Numbered from the stretch's first letter, positions 12,351 to 23,381 are shown. The stretch is DNA of 64,000 bases from Balaenoptera acutorostrata (GCF_949987535.1 NC_080074.1:29535478-29599477), one strand, 5' to 3'. The notes: a model not told the origin generated them from the sequence alone. Numbers and translations: made by a program.

Positions 12351-13284
12351 CTTAGGACTTTATGCAGGCAACAAAAGGATTCATTAAGAAAAATGAACTT
12401 GTATGCTGTAATGAGGAATATATGTAGTTTACAATATGGAATGCTCTAAAATACATGCCTGGTTTTCTGAGACCATTCTCCAATTCCTCTTCAATAAATA
12501 GAGGAGGATAACATGCGACCAGATTGGCTATGGATATTTTCATTTAAGTTGGGAAAATCTGCCTGTGAATGAAGCTTACTTTGTCCCAACTTAATTTTTC
12601 TTGGGATGTCTACTTGCTGTTTCAGGGTATCTCTTACCAAGTCTAATTTTTTTTTATGCCTAGTCTCAAAGTACCTACTTTAAATGCAAAAGTTGTATGT
12701 TTTGTTGTCTGCTGTAAGTTTCACTTCCTTCCAATATATTCTGCAAAATGTTGCAAAGACTGTGAGGCTTCAGCTTTCTGTTTCTCTGAGAATTCTGAGT
12801 CCATTTCCTTTGCTGGCTGCATTCTCTTGTAGGTTTATTACTTCTGATGAGAATGCTATTTTAAATCTACTTTGCCTGGAAGAGTTCCCTCCAAAAATGA
12901 ATCCCCCCATTGTGCAAAATATAGCCACCATAATATTTCCTTTGTATCCCTATAGCAGCAGTAGCTCAGAAGTAGCTCCAGGGAATTGATGGTTTAATCA
13001 TTCCTTGTCCAATATCATGTGAGTTACACTAATATAATTGTTTTTCTATCAGATGGCCTTGTAATATAATACTAGTGCTTTCAGTAGCTGCTTTTAAGGC
13101 AGTGTCTACACAACATCATACATTTGATTAAAGAGTAGGAAAATTATTATAAAACAAAAACTAACCAGTTTTATGTTTTGGAATCATGTATGAGTTTATA
13201 TACCTTCCTAAGTAATTTGAGGCTAGGTATAAAATATACATGGTAACAATTAATTTAAGATAATTGGGTTTAGTGAGCATAATA
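12351..13284. other. Unique AT-rich DNA
   Basis: A 101-codon plus-strand frame at 12684-12989 and a 63-codon minus frame at 12352-12543 show no family resemblance. No repeat recognised. Confidence 0.35.
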
Positions 13285-13400
13285 TGGCCAAAAGGAGTCA
13301 ATTCAACAATCATTTTTCAAGTGTGTTCTATGTGCAAGGAATCCTTGGAGATACAGTGATGAATAAAACCAAGTTCTTTTTTCTAAAGAATATAAATCTA
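13285..13400 (+). repeat. Ancient interspersed repeat, family not named
   Basis: 'tcaacaatcatttttcaagt', 'gttctatgtgcaaggaatcc' and 'ggagatacagtgatgaataa' follow the widespread mammalian motif 'ttcaacaaatatttattgag ... ctatgtgccaggcac ... gggatacagtgatgaac'. Diverged. Confidence 0.45.
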
Positions 13401-13699
13401 GAAAGGATAAAAAGTTACGTATGTAAAAAAACAAAATAAGGGTACCAGCTATGGCCTAGCCTCTGCTTACTGATGTGTTTCGGACTTCCTTCGACAGTTA
13501 GAATGAATCAACATAACTTATTTTGCACCATTTGCCTTGAGGGATTGGGATCAAAGGGGCAGGAAGGAACCAACATAGGTTCTCACATTATATTAGGTGG
13601 AGATGAAGGAGGATGGGCTGGGAAGAGCAGCCTGGACTCTATTTCAAAGATTTGTCTCCCAGACTGGGCCCATGGACTTTAAGAAAAAATCGAGTAAGT

Positions 13700-13870
13700 G
13701 ACCATTTTACTTTATTAAGAGCCTAGTATATTCAAATGATTTCATATGCATTCTACTAAATCCTCTCAATACAGGGAAGTCTTTCTGGTTTAGGTTCTTC
13801 TACAGTTGTTCTCAAATTAGGTAAGAAAAATGAAATAATTTGCCTGACACACGAACATACTAGATTTAAA
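13700..13870 (-). repeat. MIR SINE remnant, antisense
   Basis: 'attaagagcctagtatattc', 'tttcatatgcattctactaa' and 'atcctctcaatacagg' resemble the reverse MIR start (gagcacttactatgtgcc ... cattatctcatttaatcctcaca). 'aaatgaaataatttgcctga' then follows the reverse core. Confidence 0.45.
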
Positions 13871-14968
13871 AGATAAACAGACCACTTGTAACCAAAGTAC
13901 AGAATAACTTTAAAGAAAATATCCCCATTTAATATTGTTCAAACAGAATCAGAAATGTAGGTTTCTTGTGAAAATATCTTCATTACTTACTGTTAAAAGG
14001 TAATCACTTCAGCTATATGGAGACAAGGAGCTATAAGCAGGAAAGGAAGAAGCTGTATTTTATAAGAGATTCTATGAGGTGTGTTGGCAAGCCACCTGCT
14101 TTTGTGCTTATGTGGAAAAGTGTGACCTGGGGAATAGGGACATTATCCTGCTTCTGTTTGGACCACAAATGATTTGGGGAAATCAGGGCTGTTTTGGCAC
14201 ATGAATGATTTACAGCTTCGGAGGAGTCAACAATGGATCCAAAACAGAATATGGTCAGTGCCATATGATAGTGAAAATGACAATTTGTGAGTTCAAGTGA
14301 GAAACTTTTGGAACTCCTCAGATAGAACTAGGAAAGACTGAAGGGATCACAACAGTCTGCTCGTTAGAGGAATGGGTGATGTGATTATTACCGCTACTAG
14401 TGTGGTCCCTGTTATATGCACAGGCTGTGAAGCCTTGTAAGAACTGCTTTATATACCCAGAAGATTAAAGGTAAGTTCCGAAAGAGCAAGGTCCCAGACA
14501 TTCTTGTTTATAACCACATACCCAGAAGATACAGGGATGTTTTGGGAAATAAATATTTCCATTTAGGTGTACACTAGATACATGGAAAATTGCAGTGGGG
14601 ATAATATTAGAATGAACAGATGGAGACAGAACATGGAAAATGGTAAATGTCAAGGTAAGGAGTTGAGCTTTATTCTGCAGTAATTGCTAACTCTTGAAGG
14701 TGTTGAACTGGAAGATGATGGAGGAGGGCTGGTTTCCTTCCATCTACCACTTCTTAGAGAATATGTCTTGTTTCATTCCACATTGAAATGTAAATAAATG
14801 CACATGAGAAGGAATTGAGTATTTCAGTCATTATGAATATACTACACTGAGAGACACTACCCTTTTCTTCGAGTCATAGATATGTGCCCTGGGAAGAACT
14901 AATGTCAATGATCCTACTGTGTCTTGGTGAACAGAATGGAGCTTTAGAAAGAGAGTCAAGCAGAGAAC

Positions 14969-14993
14969 TGACTCTGCAGAATTGACTCTGCAG
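14969..14993. repeat. 11-bp direct repeat, period 14
   Basis: 'tgactctgcag' occurs at 14969-14979 and again at 14983-14993, directly beside the hairpin at 14993-15035. Exact copies. Confidence 0.8.
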
Positions 14994-15035
14994 GGAATTT
15001 GAGGTTCTCTACAGTCCAGAGAACCTGAAATTCCC
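14993..15035. other. Hairpin: 18-bp stem, 7-nt loop
   Basis: Arm 1 14993-15010 ('gggaatttgaggttctct'), loop 15011-15017 ('acagtcc'), arm 2 15018-15035 ('agagaacctgaaattccc'). Seventeen of 18 positions pair, with one G/G mismatch at 15001/15027. Pairing stops sharply outside the arms, so the stem is shorter than a usual pre-miRNA. No repeat family was recognised around it. Confidence 0.85.
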
Positions 15036-15539
15036 ACATCTTTCTAGTTATGTGTCCCTGAAGTCTGGAATTTGCTAAATGCTAGGATGTCTTAGGCAAC
15101 AAGATCAGGCTGTTTGGCTACTTCCAGGATGACTGTAGTCAATCAACATCTGCAGAGAACAATCACAGAACAACCTCAATAGGTACAGAAAGTGTACCTA
15201 TGCAACTTCTATTCTCAAAATGAATTGTCTCAAAAATTTTCAAAAAATGAAATAGTAAATACAACCATCATCCAAGTTTCCATTTTGTACCAGCTGAATT
15301 TGTTGACAAATTATATCTATAGTAAACACTCTTGTGGACAAAACAAAAATGGACTGCTGTTCTAGATTCTTCTGTTAGTTTTATGTATTTACTTAAAATC
15401 TGAATATGTATTAATTAAGTTACATTTATATGAAAGTGCATCAACTTTGTGTCAGACATTCATTCAGCTTAAATGTGAAAATTAGGTGAATTAATCACTA
15501 GGTTAGATTGGTTATGGCACAGTGTCATGGGAAGAAAAT

Positions 15540-15760
15540 AAGTGTTAGAGTTCAGCCTTTCAATCTGATTTTGAGCACCTATGAGCTGTGGGTCTCTGGG
15601 AAACTCATATAATTTATTTGGGCTTTAGAATATCTCTTATAAAACTGACATAAAAATGCCAAATAACCAAATTTCCATGATGAATAAATAAAATATAGAA
15701 AAATACTCTGCGTAGAGCCTTGCTCATAGAGGCTCTAGACAAATTTAGTTGTTATTCTGT
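15540..15760 (+). repeat. MIR SINE, sense
   Basis: 'gagttcagcctttcaatctg', 'acctatgagctgtgggtct', 'ggaaactcatataattt', 'cttataaaactgacataaaa' and 'gagccttgctcatagagg' give the MIR order of core and tail. Diverged, with an A-rich internal insertion. Confidence 0.5.
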
Positions 15761-16714
15761 TCCCATTCTATTCTACATCAGATGTTTTAAATTATATTTT
15801 TAAAAATTAATGTTATTGGAGTCTTTTTTCCTTACCAACATATGTACATTGTGTTGTTTATGTTTTGCTACCATCAAAATGAATTTGAGGCAACTTAAAT
15901 TATTAAAAACAGGAAACACAATTATGAAAAAAAATTTAAATTAACATATGGAATACATCTCACTCGAAAGACAAGAAAATGAATGATATGAATTAATAAC
16001 TGAAATTCTTCACCGTAGCTTTCATAGCCATACTCCATAAAAAAAAAACCTATCTTTCCATGTTTCGTTCACATTTTGTAATGTCAAGCATCATTTGCTC
16101 CAATCAAATAAGATTTCTTAATAATTCCTATATAGCTCATTTACTTTTTTTCTACCTGAAATACTTTTTCCTCTTCTCCAAACCTTCAATAAATGCCAAG
16201 GCAAATGCTAATCTTCTCCATACAGACTGCAGAGTCCCTGATCTAAATATTTTCTTTTCCTCCTTGGCCTCCTCTAAGTCAGTCTTTAGGAACCACCGGT
16301 AATATCATCCTACTCAACCTTATTTGTTCACTTGTCTTAGCTTCTCTTTTCCTGCTGACAAGTATGCTGGGCAGTAATCCTGGCTAAAACATGGATTGGG
16401 CCATTTACTCTGTCTCCTCTGAAACACCCAGTATAGTTTCTTCCCTTTTTTGTTGTTCATTATCTATTAGTTAAGTTGTACTAAATGGAAATACAATACA
16501 AAATTATTCTCTAAGTTTCCTGACAACTGAGGGGAAAAACAGAATTAAATAATTTAGCTGTCCATTAAATAAAGCAAGGTAAAGTCATTTGGAATAACTA
16601 TATATTTTATTCTGATCTCTAGGATAAATGTATCTCATAGATCATGATATTAAGTTATTTACATGGTAAGTGGGAAATAAGTGAAAACAGTTCTCCAAAA
16701 GATTAAAAAATCTT
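15761..16714. other. Unique AT-rich DNA; possible weak L2 trace
   Basis: Around 16150-16300 ('ctacctgaaatactttttcc', 'cttctccaaacc') there is a faint likeness to L2 3' sequence that I do not call. The rest shows nothing recognisable. Confidence 0.3.
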
Positions 16715-17850
16715 TGTTAAAACTAGACATCCACAAGTTAAAAAATGAATCTAGACACAGACCTTATACTCTTCACAAAACTTAAAATGAATCACAGACC
16801 TAAATGTAAAATGAAAAACTATAAAACTCCTAAAAAGATAACATAGGAGAAAAGCTAGATGACCATGTGTATGGTGATGACTTTTTAGATACAACACCAA
16901 AGGCATGATCCATGAAAGAAATAATTGATAAGCTGGACTTCATTAAAATTAAAAACTTCTGCTCTGCTAAAGACAGTGTCAAGAGAATAAGAAAACAAAA
17001 CACAGACTGAGAGAAAATATTTACAAAAGACCCATCTGATAAAAGACTATTATCCAAAATATATAAAGAACTCTTAAAACTCAACTGTAAGAAAGCAACC
17101 TGATTGAAGAATGAGCCAAAGATCTTAACAAACACCTCACCAAAGAAGATATACAGATGGCAAATACGTAAAAATAAAGATGTTCCATATCATATGTCAG
17201 CAAAGAAATTCAAATCAAAGCACACACCACTACACACCTATTAGAATGGTCAAAATCCAGAATGCTGAAAGCACCAAATGCTGGTGAGGAGCTAGAGCAA
17301 CAGCAACTCTCATTCGTTGCTGGTGGGAATGCAAAATGGTACAGCCATTTTGGAAGACAGTTTGGTGTTTTCTTATAAAACTAAATATACTCTTACTGTA
17401 TGATCCAAAAACAGTGCTTCTTGATATTTACCCAAAGGAGTTGAAAACTTATGTTCACACAAAACCCTGCACATGGATGTTTATAGCAGATTTATTATGA
17501 ATTGCCCAAACTTGGAAGCAACCAAGATGTTCTCCAGTAGCTGAATGGATAAATCAACTGGTACATCCAGACAATGAGATATTATTCAGTGCTAAAAAGA
17601 AATGACAAAGCCCTAAAAGGACATGGGGGAACCTTAAACACCCAAGTGCAAGAAGCCAGTTTGAAAAGGTTTCATATTATTACAAATGGACCACTCTTGT
17701 GGGGGATGTTGAAAACGCAGGAGGCTGTGCATGGTGGGGCGGGGTGGGGGGAGGTACACGGGGAATCTGTGTACCTTACCCTCAATTGTTATGAATCCAA
17801 AACAACTTATATATACATGGGGAAGCTACTGACAACCACAAAGAATCTTT
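16715..17850 (+). repeat. L1 fragment, sense: ORF2 3' part plus 3' UTR
   Basis: From about 16770 the plus strand runs through the L1 ORF2 C-terminal region: 'actataaaactcctaaaaag', 'gcatgatccatgaaagaaat', 'gctggacttcattaaaatta', 'aacttctgctctgctaaaga', 'gaatgagccaaagatctta' and 'tgctggtgggaatgcaaaat'. From about 17600 it passes into an old L1 3' UTR: 'gtgggggatgttgaaaacg', 'aggaggctgtgcatg' and 'tgtgtaccttaccctcaatt'. Frameshifts and stops leave no usable frame. 5'-truncated, as usual. Confidence 0.85.
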
Positions 17851-19172
17851 GTTGAGCTGAATTTCTCTTATATTACACATATTCCAATTTTAACTTCAGG
17901 AAGATGAATGACATTATTCAGCCATGTTGTGTCCTGATTATATTTCTTAACATAGGTCAGAGCTTGGAGAATATGTAAGAATGGCTGGTTAGCTTGCCCA
18001 AGTTCAAGTAAATTTTGACAAGACCTGGCTATTTGCAGTCAATTTGTGGTGTAACTCTCTGACAAGTGCCCAAAGCACAGATATCTGTGTTGCTGATTAA
18101 AGAGCACTACGGGTATCTTACATACCAGATGTGCAGACGGCAGCGTTTATAAAACCTTCTGGAATGTTTGGAGCCTGTTTTGCCTTCTCACCCAGATAGA
18201 AAGCCATATAATTTCAAGAAAGCATAATGGTGGGACACAGGAAGATAGGTATGTGTCTATGTGTGGGCAGGGTGGAGGGATTTGAGGAGGAAGCAGGAAA
18301 GGGGGAGTAAAATAGGACCTTCAAGTCTGCCCAAATGTTTGTATAAAACACTCATTAGATATCTGAGCATTCCATGCTATAAAGTATGGAAGAGAAAATT
18401 ACGTTCTGAAATACTGCTTTTATCATATAACTTGAAAGAATACAAATTAGTAATTTATTGCCATGACCAGAAAACTACCACAGAGTAACCCTGAAGTCAT
18501 AGAATAGCTGTTTTTGAAACAAACAAACAAAAATCTCTTCTTAGTAATAGGCAAAATGAGTTTAACTGAACTGAACACTTTAGCAAGAATAAAGACCTGC
18601 AGTTCACAGATTCTCTTGTTTTTTGTCCTTTGCCAGAAAAAAATGTTAGATCAGATGCTTTAAATTTAGTGGAACCCTTGAACACACAAACAAATTTTCC
18701 TTTGCTCCCTCCTTCCTTTCTTCTTTCTTTAGTACCTACTACACCGGGCATGGTGCATGGCACAGTTCCTTTGTGAGCAAAGTCCGGCATGACCCTTCTT
18801 CCCTCATTGGAGCTTATCATTTACTTCTTTTATAGTATGTATCCATTTGCATTTTTGTTAAAAGGTTTGTCCCAGCCCACTAGCTCAGCAAAGGATAATA
18901 GAGCAGATGTGGGTATCCCTTTTACCGCAACAAAATCAATAGGTATGACTGACCCCTCCCCACCATAATTCCTTCCATTCTCACCAGTTACTTCTAGACG
19001 TCCACAGAGGACCACAGGGCTCACTAATGCTCTTTGTTACTCCAGTTTCTGAGCCCTCCCACCTCCTATGATCCTCTCTCGTAAGCTAACCCCCAACTGC
19101 TGACAGAATCAGCAGCCTTAAAACGCAAACACCTTTGGGAAGATTACTGTATTTATCGCTGTATTTAAACAT
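17851..19172. other. Unique DNA
   Basis: No repeat or gene recognised. Chance frames include a 107-codon minus frame at 18497-18820. The sequence from about 18718 ('ccttcctttcttctttcttt') is a short pyrimidine run. Confidence 0.35.
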
Positions 19173-19243
19173 AAGTTTCCTGGGGAATTCCCTGGCGGTC
19201 CAGTGGTTAGGACTCTGTGCTTTCCTAACTGCCGAAGTTTCCT
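19173..19243 (+). mobile_element. Head-only CHR-type tRNA SINE with 9-bp duplication
   Basis: The insert 19182-19234 starts 'ggggaattccctggcggtcc' and continues 'agtggttaggactctgtgct', the 5' tRNA-derived head of the CHR-type SINE found complete at 26684-27020. It stops after about 53 bases, before the B box, body and A-rich tail. It is flanked by exact 9-bp repeats 'aagtttcct' at 19173-19181 and 19235-19243, the mark of a retroposed insert. Losing the 3' end while keeping the 5' end is the opposite of usual SINE truncation. Confidence 0.75.
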
Positions 19244-20039
19244 AACTAATGGGAAAAGCCATTAGCTTAACCACACCCAGTTCTAAAATACAGGCAGAAT
19301 TTGATGCTACATCTCAACAGTTCACCATCACTTCCCATCCTCCCCACAAAACATTCCAGGGGCACGGCAAGGGCAGTCTCCTCTGCCCTTGAGAAGGCAG
19401 AACATATTATATCTTAATATATTAAGTAAGTTGTTACAGTTGCTCCTGATTCTTGGTCTGAAGCCCCAACATCTTCCTATGAATTGTGTGATCTATGCCG
19501 TCACCTCAAACATTGCTAGGACCTACATTCTGCCACCTCCTCTGCAAGGCCGCCTATCTGTTCCACTGACAGAGTCAAATTTTGTCCATTTTCCCTGCTT
19601 AAGGCATCATGAACTTTTACATAACTCCTCATCTCACATAATCCTAAGAAAGAAGCTAGCAGGAGGTAGAAGTAGAAACTAGTGTCCCTCAATCAGGGAC
19701 TTATTCTCACTAATGAGGTGGAAGTATCTGTTCACACCTGAACTCAGAACAACAGAATTATTTTCAAGGAGAAACTTGGTTTGTTTGGAAAAATATCTTT
19801 TAAGTGCTTGAGAATAATGTTTGTTTCCAGTAATTACGGAATAATTCAAAACAATCCTCCTATTGAGGAAACACTAGAAAACCTAGAAAAAAAATGAACA
19901 AAATAATCTGTGTGAAGGTTTAGAAGAACTAAACAGTTATTGATAGGTGGAGAGAAAAGGTCGACAACCAGTGGGTATCTGAAAGCAAATTCAGGAGTCC
20001 TGAGTCAAAGATTTAATTCTCACACATGCGTTTTGCCTG
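19244..20039. other. Unique DNA upstream of the CpG island
   Basis: A 97-codon plus frame at 19389-19682 has no recognisable domain. No repeat recognised. CpG becomes common only from about 20040. Confidence 0.35.
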
Positions 20040-20140
20040 CCAATCTGAAAGGAAAGGACGACGTGAAGGTTTCCCTTCGTCTCGCGACCAGGCACCACAG
20101 ATAGAGGCCTAGGAGAGCTGACTTTGATAAGAATTCTTAC

Positions 20141-20240
20141 CTTTGCCGGCTTCTTCCGGTTTCCCCAGGATTCTGCAGGCTCCGGAGCGCGCGCGGCGTC
20201 CCAGCGGGTCTCATGCTGGTCACGAGCAGCTGAAGAGGAG
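20141..20240 (-). other. Putative minus-strand first exon with ATG and splice donor
   Basis: Read on minus, an ATG at 20214 with A at -3 opens 24 codons without stop (it begins MRPAGTPRALRS) and runs to a near-perfect donor, exon end 'ggcaaag' at 20141 followed by 'gtaagaattc' from 20140. The open frame continues upstream past the TATA box without a stop. With TATAAA at 20269-20264, a start site near 20235-20240 is expected, giving a first exon of about 100 bases. I do not recognise the peptide and see no downstream exon in the window. It could be a true gene start, a noncoding RNA or an LTR-driven transcript. Confidence 0.4.
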
Positions 20241-20263
20241 GGAAAATGGTTTTCCCTCTACGC

Positions 20264-20269
20264 TTTATA
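20264..20269 (-). promoter_or_regulatory. TATA box, minus strand
   Basis: 'tataaa' on the minus strand (context 'cactataaagcg'), inside the CpG island and about 50 bases upstream of the ATG at 20214. Spacing fits a start site at about 20235-20240. Confidence 0.5.
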
Positions 20270-20439
20270 GTGAGCGCTTGGCTGAGACCCCTTTTTCTTT
20301 GAGTCGCCTCCTAAATGGATAAACTAATCTACGTTAAAAGTTCTCTGTTGTGGTCGCTGTAATTCAGGATTATCTTGGGTAAGAGTAACCTGCTTGTTCG
20401 GCCTTAAAAGAAAATTGTATTCACCTGACACCTCATGCT

Positions 20440-20597
20440 AGGCCCGGTCCGGCTTAAATAGTTCAGAGCCAGTCCGACCCGGAACCAGTCCTGTTTCTAA
20501 CTCTTTGGCTGTCCGACCCTCCACCCGGTCCGCCTTCTAAATCTGACGCGGTCCAACCGTAGACCCGGAAGGGTTTCTAATGTCGGACGCGGTCTGG
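20440..20597. repeat. CpG-rich tandem repeat, four degenerate ~39-bp units
   Basis: Units at 20440-20477, 20478-20516, 20517-20556 and 20557-20597. Each carries a 'cccgg' near the start, a 'ctaa' or 'taaat' in the middle and ends on a 'gtccga', 'gtccaa' or 'gtctgg' word. Units 3 and 4 share 'gacgcggtc'. The array lies about 170 bases upstream of the minus-strand TATA box, where a repeated enhancer would be expected in an LTR U3 or a CpG promoter. Confidence 0.65.
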
Positions 20598-20795
20598 AAA
20601 AGAAATGCTCAAATAAAGCCTGAAAGCCCCTCAGGCAGAAGCTGCAGAGGTTCCGCGAGGGACGGACCCAGCACCTCCTGAGGCGGAAGAGGCAGCGAGC
20701 TCAGGGCTCAGCAGGTACCACGTCTGGTTGCTCGTTGCTCCTGGGGCCGTCGGGGGTCTCCTTCGGGCCCCGCTTCTTACTGTTACTAACAGAAC

Positions 20796-21250
20796 TGTTA
20801 AAAGATAAACTGAGGTTTTGTTAAAATTGTTAAGATTTTATTTGAGCAAAACTCGCTTCAAATTGGCCAGCATCCAGTCTGGTAGATAGAAAGGAGCTCG
20901 AGGAGCTGTGTGAAATGAAAGACTTAAAAGTCTTTTACTGGCAGAAGGGAGCAGGAACGAGGAAAAATAAAGTAGGGAGAGAAGCGGTGGGTTAATGCAA
21001 AGTCACTTTCCTTCGGGGGAGGCAGGGGCCTGTCAGGTAGACGACCCCACTGGTGCTGATCAGGGGGTTCCTGACTGACTGGTTTAAGGTTCCATTTCTG
21101 GGAGAACTGGAACTGTAATTAGGTCTCAGTTTGGTGACGGGGGGACTTAGCATAAGCACCTCCATTTTGGGACTACGGTTTTTAACAAGATTTATAAAGT
21201 TTATCAATACAGTATGATACTGGTGCCCAAAATACAACTGACCAAAGGAA
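20796..21250 (-). mobile_element. LTR-like element, antisense
   Basis: Starts on plus with 'tgttaaaagataaactgagg', the reverse of an LTR 3' end finishing in 'ca'. It then runs 'ttaagattttatttgagcaa' (an AATAAA on minus), 'tgtcaggtagacgacc', 'ggttcctgactgactggttt', 'ctgtaattaggtctcagttt' and 'cctccattttgggactacgg'. This order resembles an ERVL-type LTR. No matching 5-base target duplication was found and the right end is uncertain. The family is not assigned. Confidence 0.5.
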
Positions 21251-21525
21251 GAAAAAAAAAAAAAAATCCAGAAACACAGCCACACATATTCAGACCCGAT
21301 TTGTTACAAAGCTAACGTTAACCATGTCTCTTTTCAATAAACGCTGCTGAAGCCTTTAGATATCTGTATTTTTAAAAATTAGCACTTATAGCATTCACAA
21401 AAATTTATTTCAGGTATATTTAGATTTCTAAATATAAAAGGCAGAATAATAATGCGTCTAGAAGAAAAGACATAAGACACTACTTTAAAGGCCTTGAAGA
21501 GAAAAATTCTTAAACAGGATACTGT
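21251..21525. other. Unique AT-rich spacer between two LTR-type elements
   Basis: Starts with an A-run near 21250-21265. No repeat or gene was recognised. Confidence 0.4.
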
Positions 21526-21530
21526 GATAT

Positions 21531-22517
21531 TGTGATTTATGATCAGAAACATATATTTGGTCTTCCTCCACTCCCTGGCACATAGATCCCCAAACCCTCG
21601 TAATTTCCTAAGTGATTAGAGCAATAGTGGTGTCGTTCCTTAAAATATTTTATTTCTGTTCTTAGTTCCCAAAATGGCTTCAGAGAGATAAAGCTGAAAG
21701 GAGCATCTTTTGTGATTCCTAACAGTTCCCTTTCCACCACACCTGAGTTGGTTATTGAGGTGACTTTTGGAAAGCCTCTAAGGATGTGGACTGGTTGCCA
21801 GGGGAACCAAACACGATTAGAGAGTTGGGACTTTCCGTTTTACCCGCCCCTCCCCCCACCTCCCAAAAGTGGAGAGGGGCTGGGGCTGAATTTAATCACC
21901 AGTGGTCATTGGTTTACTCAATCATACCTATGTAATGAACCCTCCATAAAAACCCCAAAGGGCGGGGTGTGATGAGCTTCTGAGTTGGTGGAGGTGCTTT
22001 TTGTGTGCTCTACCCAAAGATGGCATGGAAACTCTGCACCTCTTCCCAAGTCCCTTGCCCCACGCACGTTTTACATCTGGCCGTTCCCGAGTTACATCCT
22101 TTTATAATAAACCAGTAATTAGTAAGTAAAATGTTTTCATGAATTCTTTGAGCTGCTGTAGCAAATTAATTGAACTCAAGGAGGGGGCTGTGCGAATCTA
22201 TAGCCAGTGGTCAGAAGCACAGGTAACAACCTGGACTTGCAGTTGGCATCTGAAGTGGGAGCAGAGGCAGTCTTGTAGGACTGAATCCTTAATGTGCAGA
22301 ATATGACTCTATTTCCATACATTATTATCTAATTTCTGATTAGATAGAATCAGAATGGAGTTAAATTCTAGGACACCCAGTTGGTGTCATAGAATTGTCT
22401 TGTATGAGAACCCCCTGCCCTCCCCCATACACATATGTGGTGACGGGAGTACTATACAGCAGTGTTCAGAGTATTGTGTGTAGTGTAAAGAAAAACAATA
22501 GTGTGTGTGTTTTTACA
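21531..22517 (+). mobile_element. Solo LTR, ERVL-like, complete with target duplication
   Basis: Opens 'tgtgatttatgatcagaaac' and closes '...tttttaca', so it has TG...CA ends. It is flanked by exact 5-bp repeats 'gatat' at 21526-21530 and 22518-22522. Internal landmarks are AATAAA at 22106-22111, 'taagtaaaatgttttcatga' after it, and 'aggacacccagttggtgtca' near the end. The 987-bp length and 5-bp duplication fit ERVL-class LTRs. No internal viral sequence lies beside it, so it is a solo LTR left by recombination. Sense orientation. Confidence 0.8.
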
Positions 22518-22522
22518 GATAT

Positions 22523-23381
22523 AAAAAAGAATAACAAAAGAAAATATTTTCAATTGTTCATCAAAATTAAGGGTTTCAGCTTAGTAAAGATATTATTTAG
22601 AAAGCGAAATAGTAAACTCAAGAGCAGAAGAAGATACTGCAAAATATTTAGCTTTCAAAGATCTTGTATTTGGGAATCATAAAGAACTCCTACACATCAA
22701 GAGGAGAAAGATACCCGAATGGAAAAATATGCAAGTATTTGTATTAAAACAAATACTTTAAGAGAGAAGATAGTAAAATAAGCAGATAAAAAGGACCTCA
22801 ATTTCTTCAGTAATCAAGGAAGTGCAAATTAAAGCCATAATGAAATATTGCTACAAACTCACCACAAAGACTAGATTTGAAATATGACAATTCCAAATGT
22901 TGATGAAAGTAGAGCCACTTGGAGTATAAATTGGAGATATTTGTTCTTTGTTGCCTCTTGCTGAAGGCAAATACGATACTGTCTCCAAATACCAATTTGT
23001 TTTTGAGTCTAATGGCTACGCCATGATCTTTCAATAGTTTTCTAACAGGCATCTTTTTTAATGGACAAGTTGTTAACACAGTATATTTATTCCATAACCA
23101 TGATTGTGATTTCATCTAAATTCTGTACAAGTCTTATCTTATGAACAACTCTAGGTTTATTTGATTATTTTTGTTCATTTGCTTCTTTCTGGCTCCTATT
23201 AGACTTTACAAAACTAGAGGCAGAGTTTCCAGATTGCTCCATAATGGTTTTAGTCTGACAATTTGTTGTTATATAGTTAGATGAAAAGCATGTCCCCAAA
23301 ATACAATTTGTGTAGAGAAGAGAAATTTTGACTTAACCTTCTTATCCCTACAATCTCATTAGTCAGCAACGTTCAACAGAG
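22523..23381. other. Unique AT-rich DNA
   Basis: No recognised repeat. A 102-codon minus frame at 22807-23115 has no family resemblance. Confidence 0.35.

Larger units (their letters stand above)
20040..20790. promoter_or_regulatory. CpG island in an otherwise CpG-poor window
   Basis: By hand I count about 46 CpG in about 740 bases, versus only a few per kb elsewhere. With GC near one half this gives an observed/expected ratio close to 0.9 (approximate). Dense spots are 20180-20205 ('ggagcgcgcgcggcgtc'), 20440-20597 (tandem repeat) and 20650-20770. The island carries a minus-strand TATA box, ATG and splice donor. It is next to LTR-like DNA at 20796-21250, so an LTR-derived island is possible. 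Either way it looks like a promoter spared long-term methylation decay or recently inserted. Confidence 0.7.
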
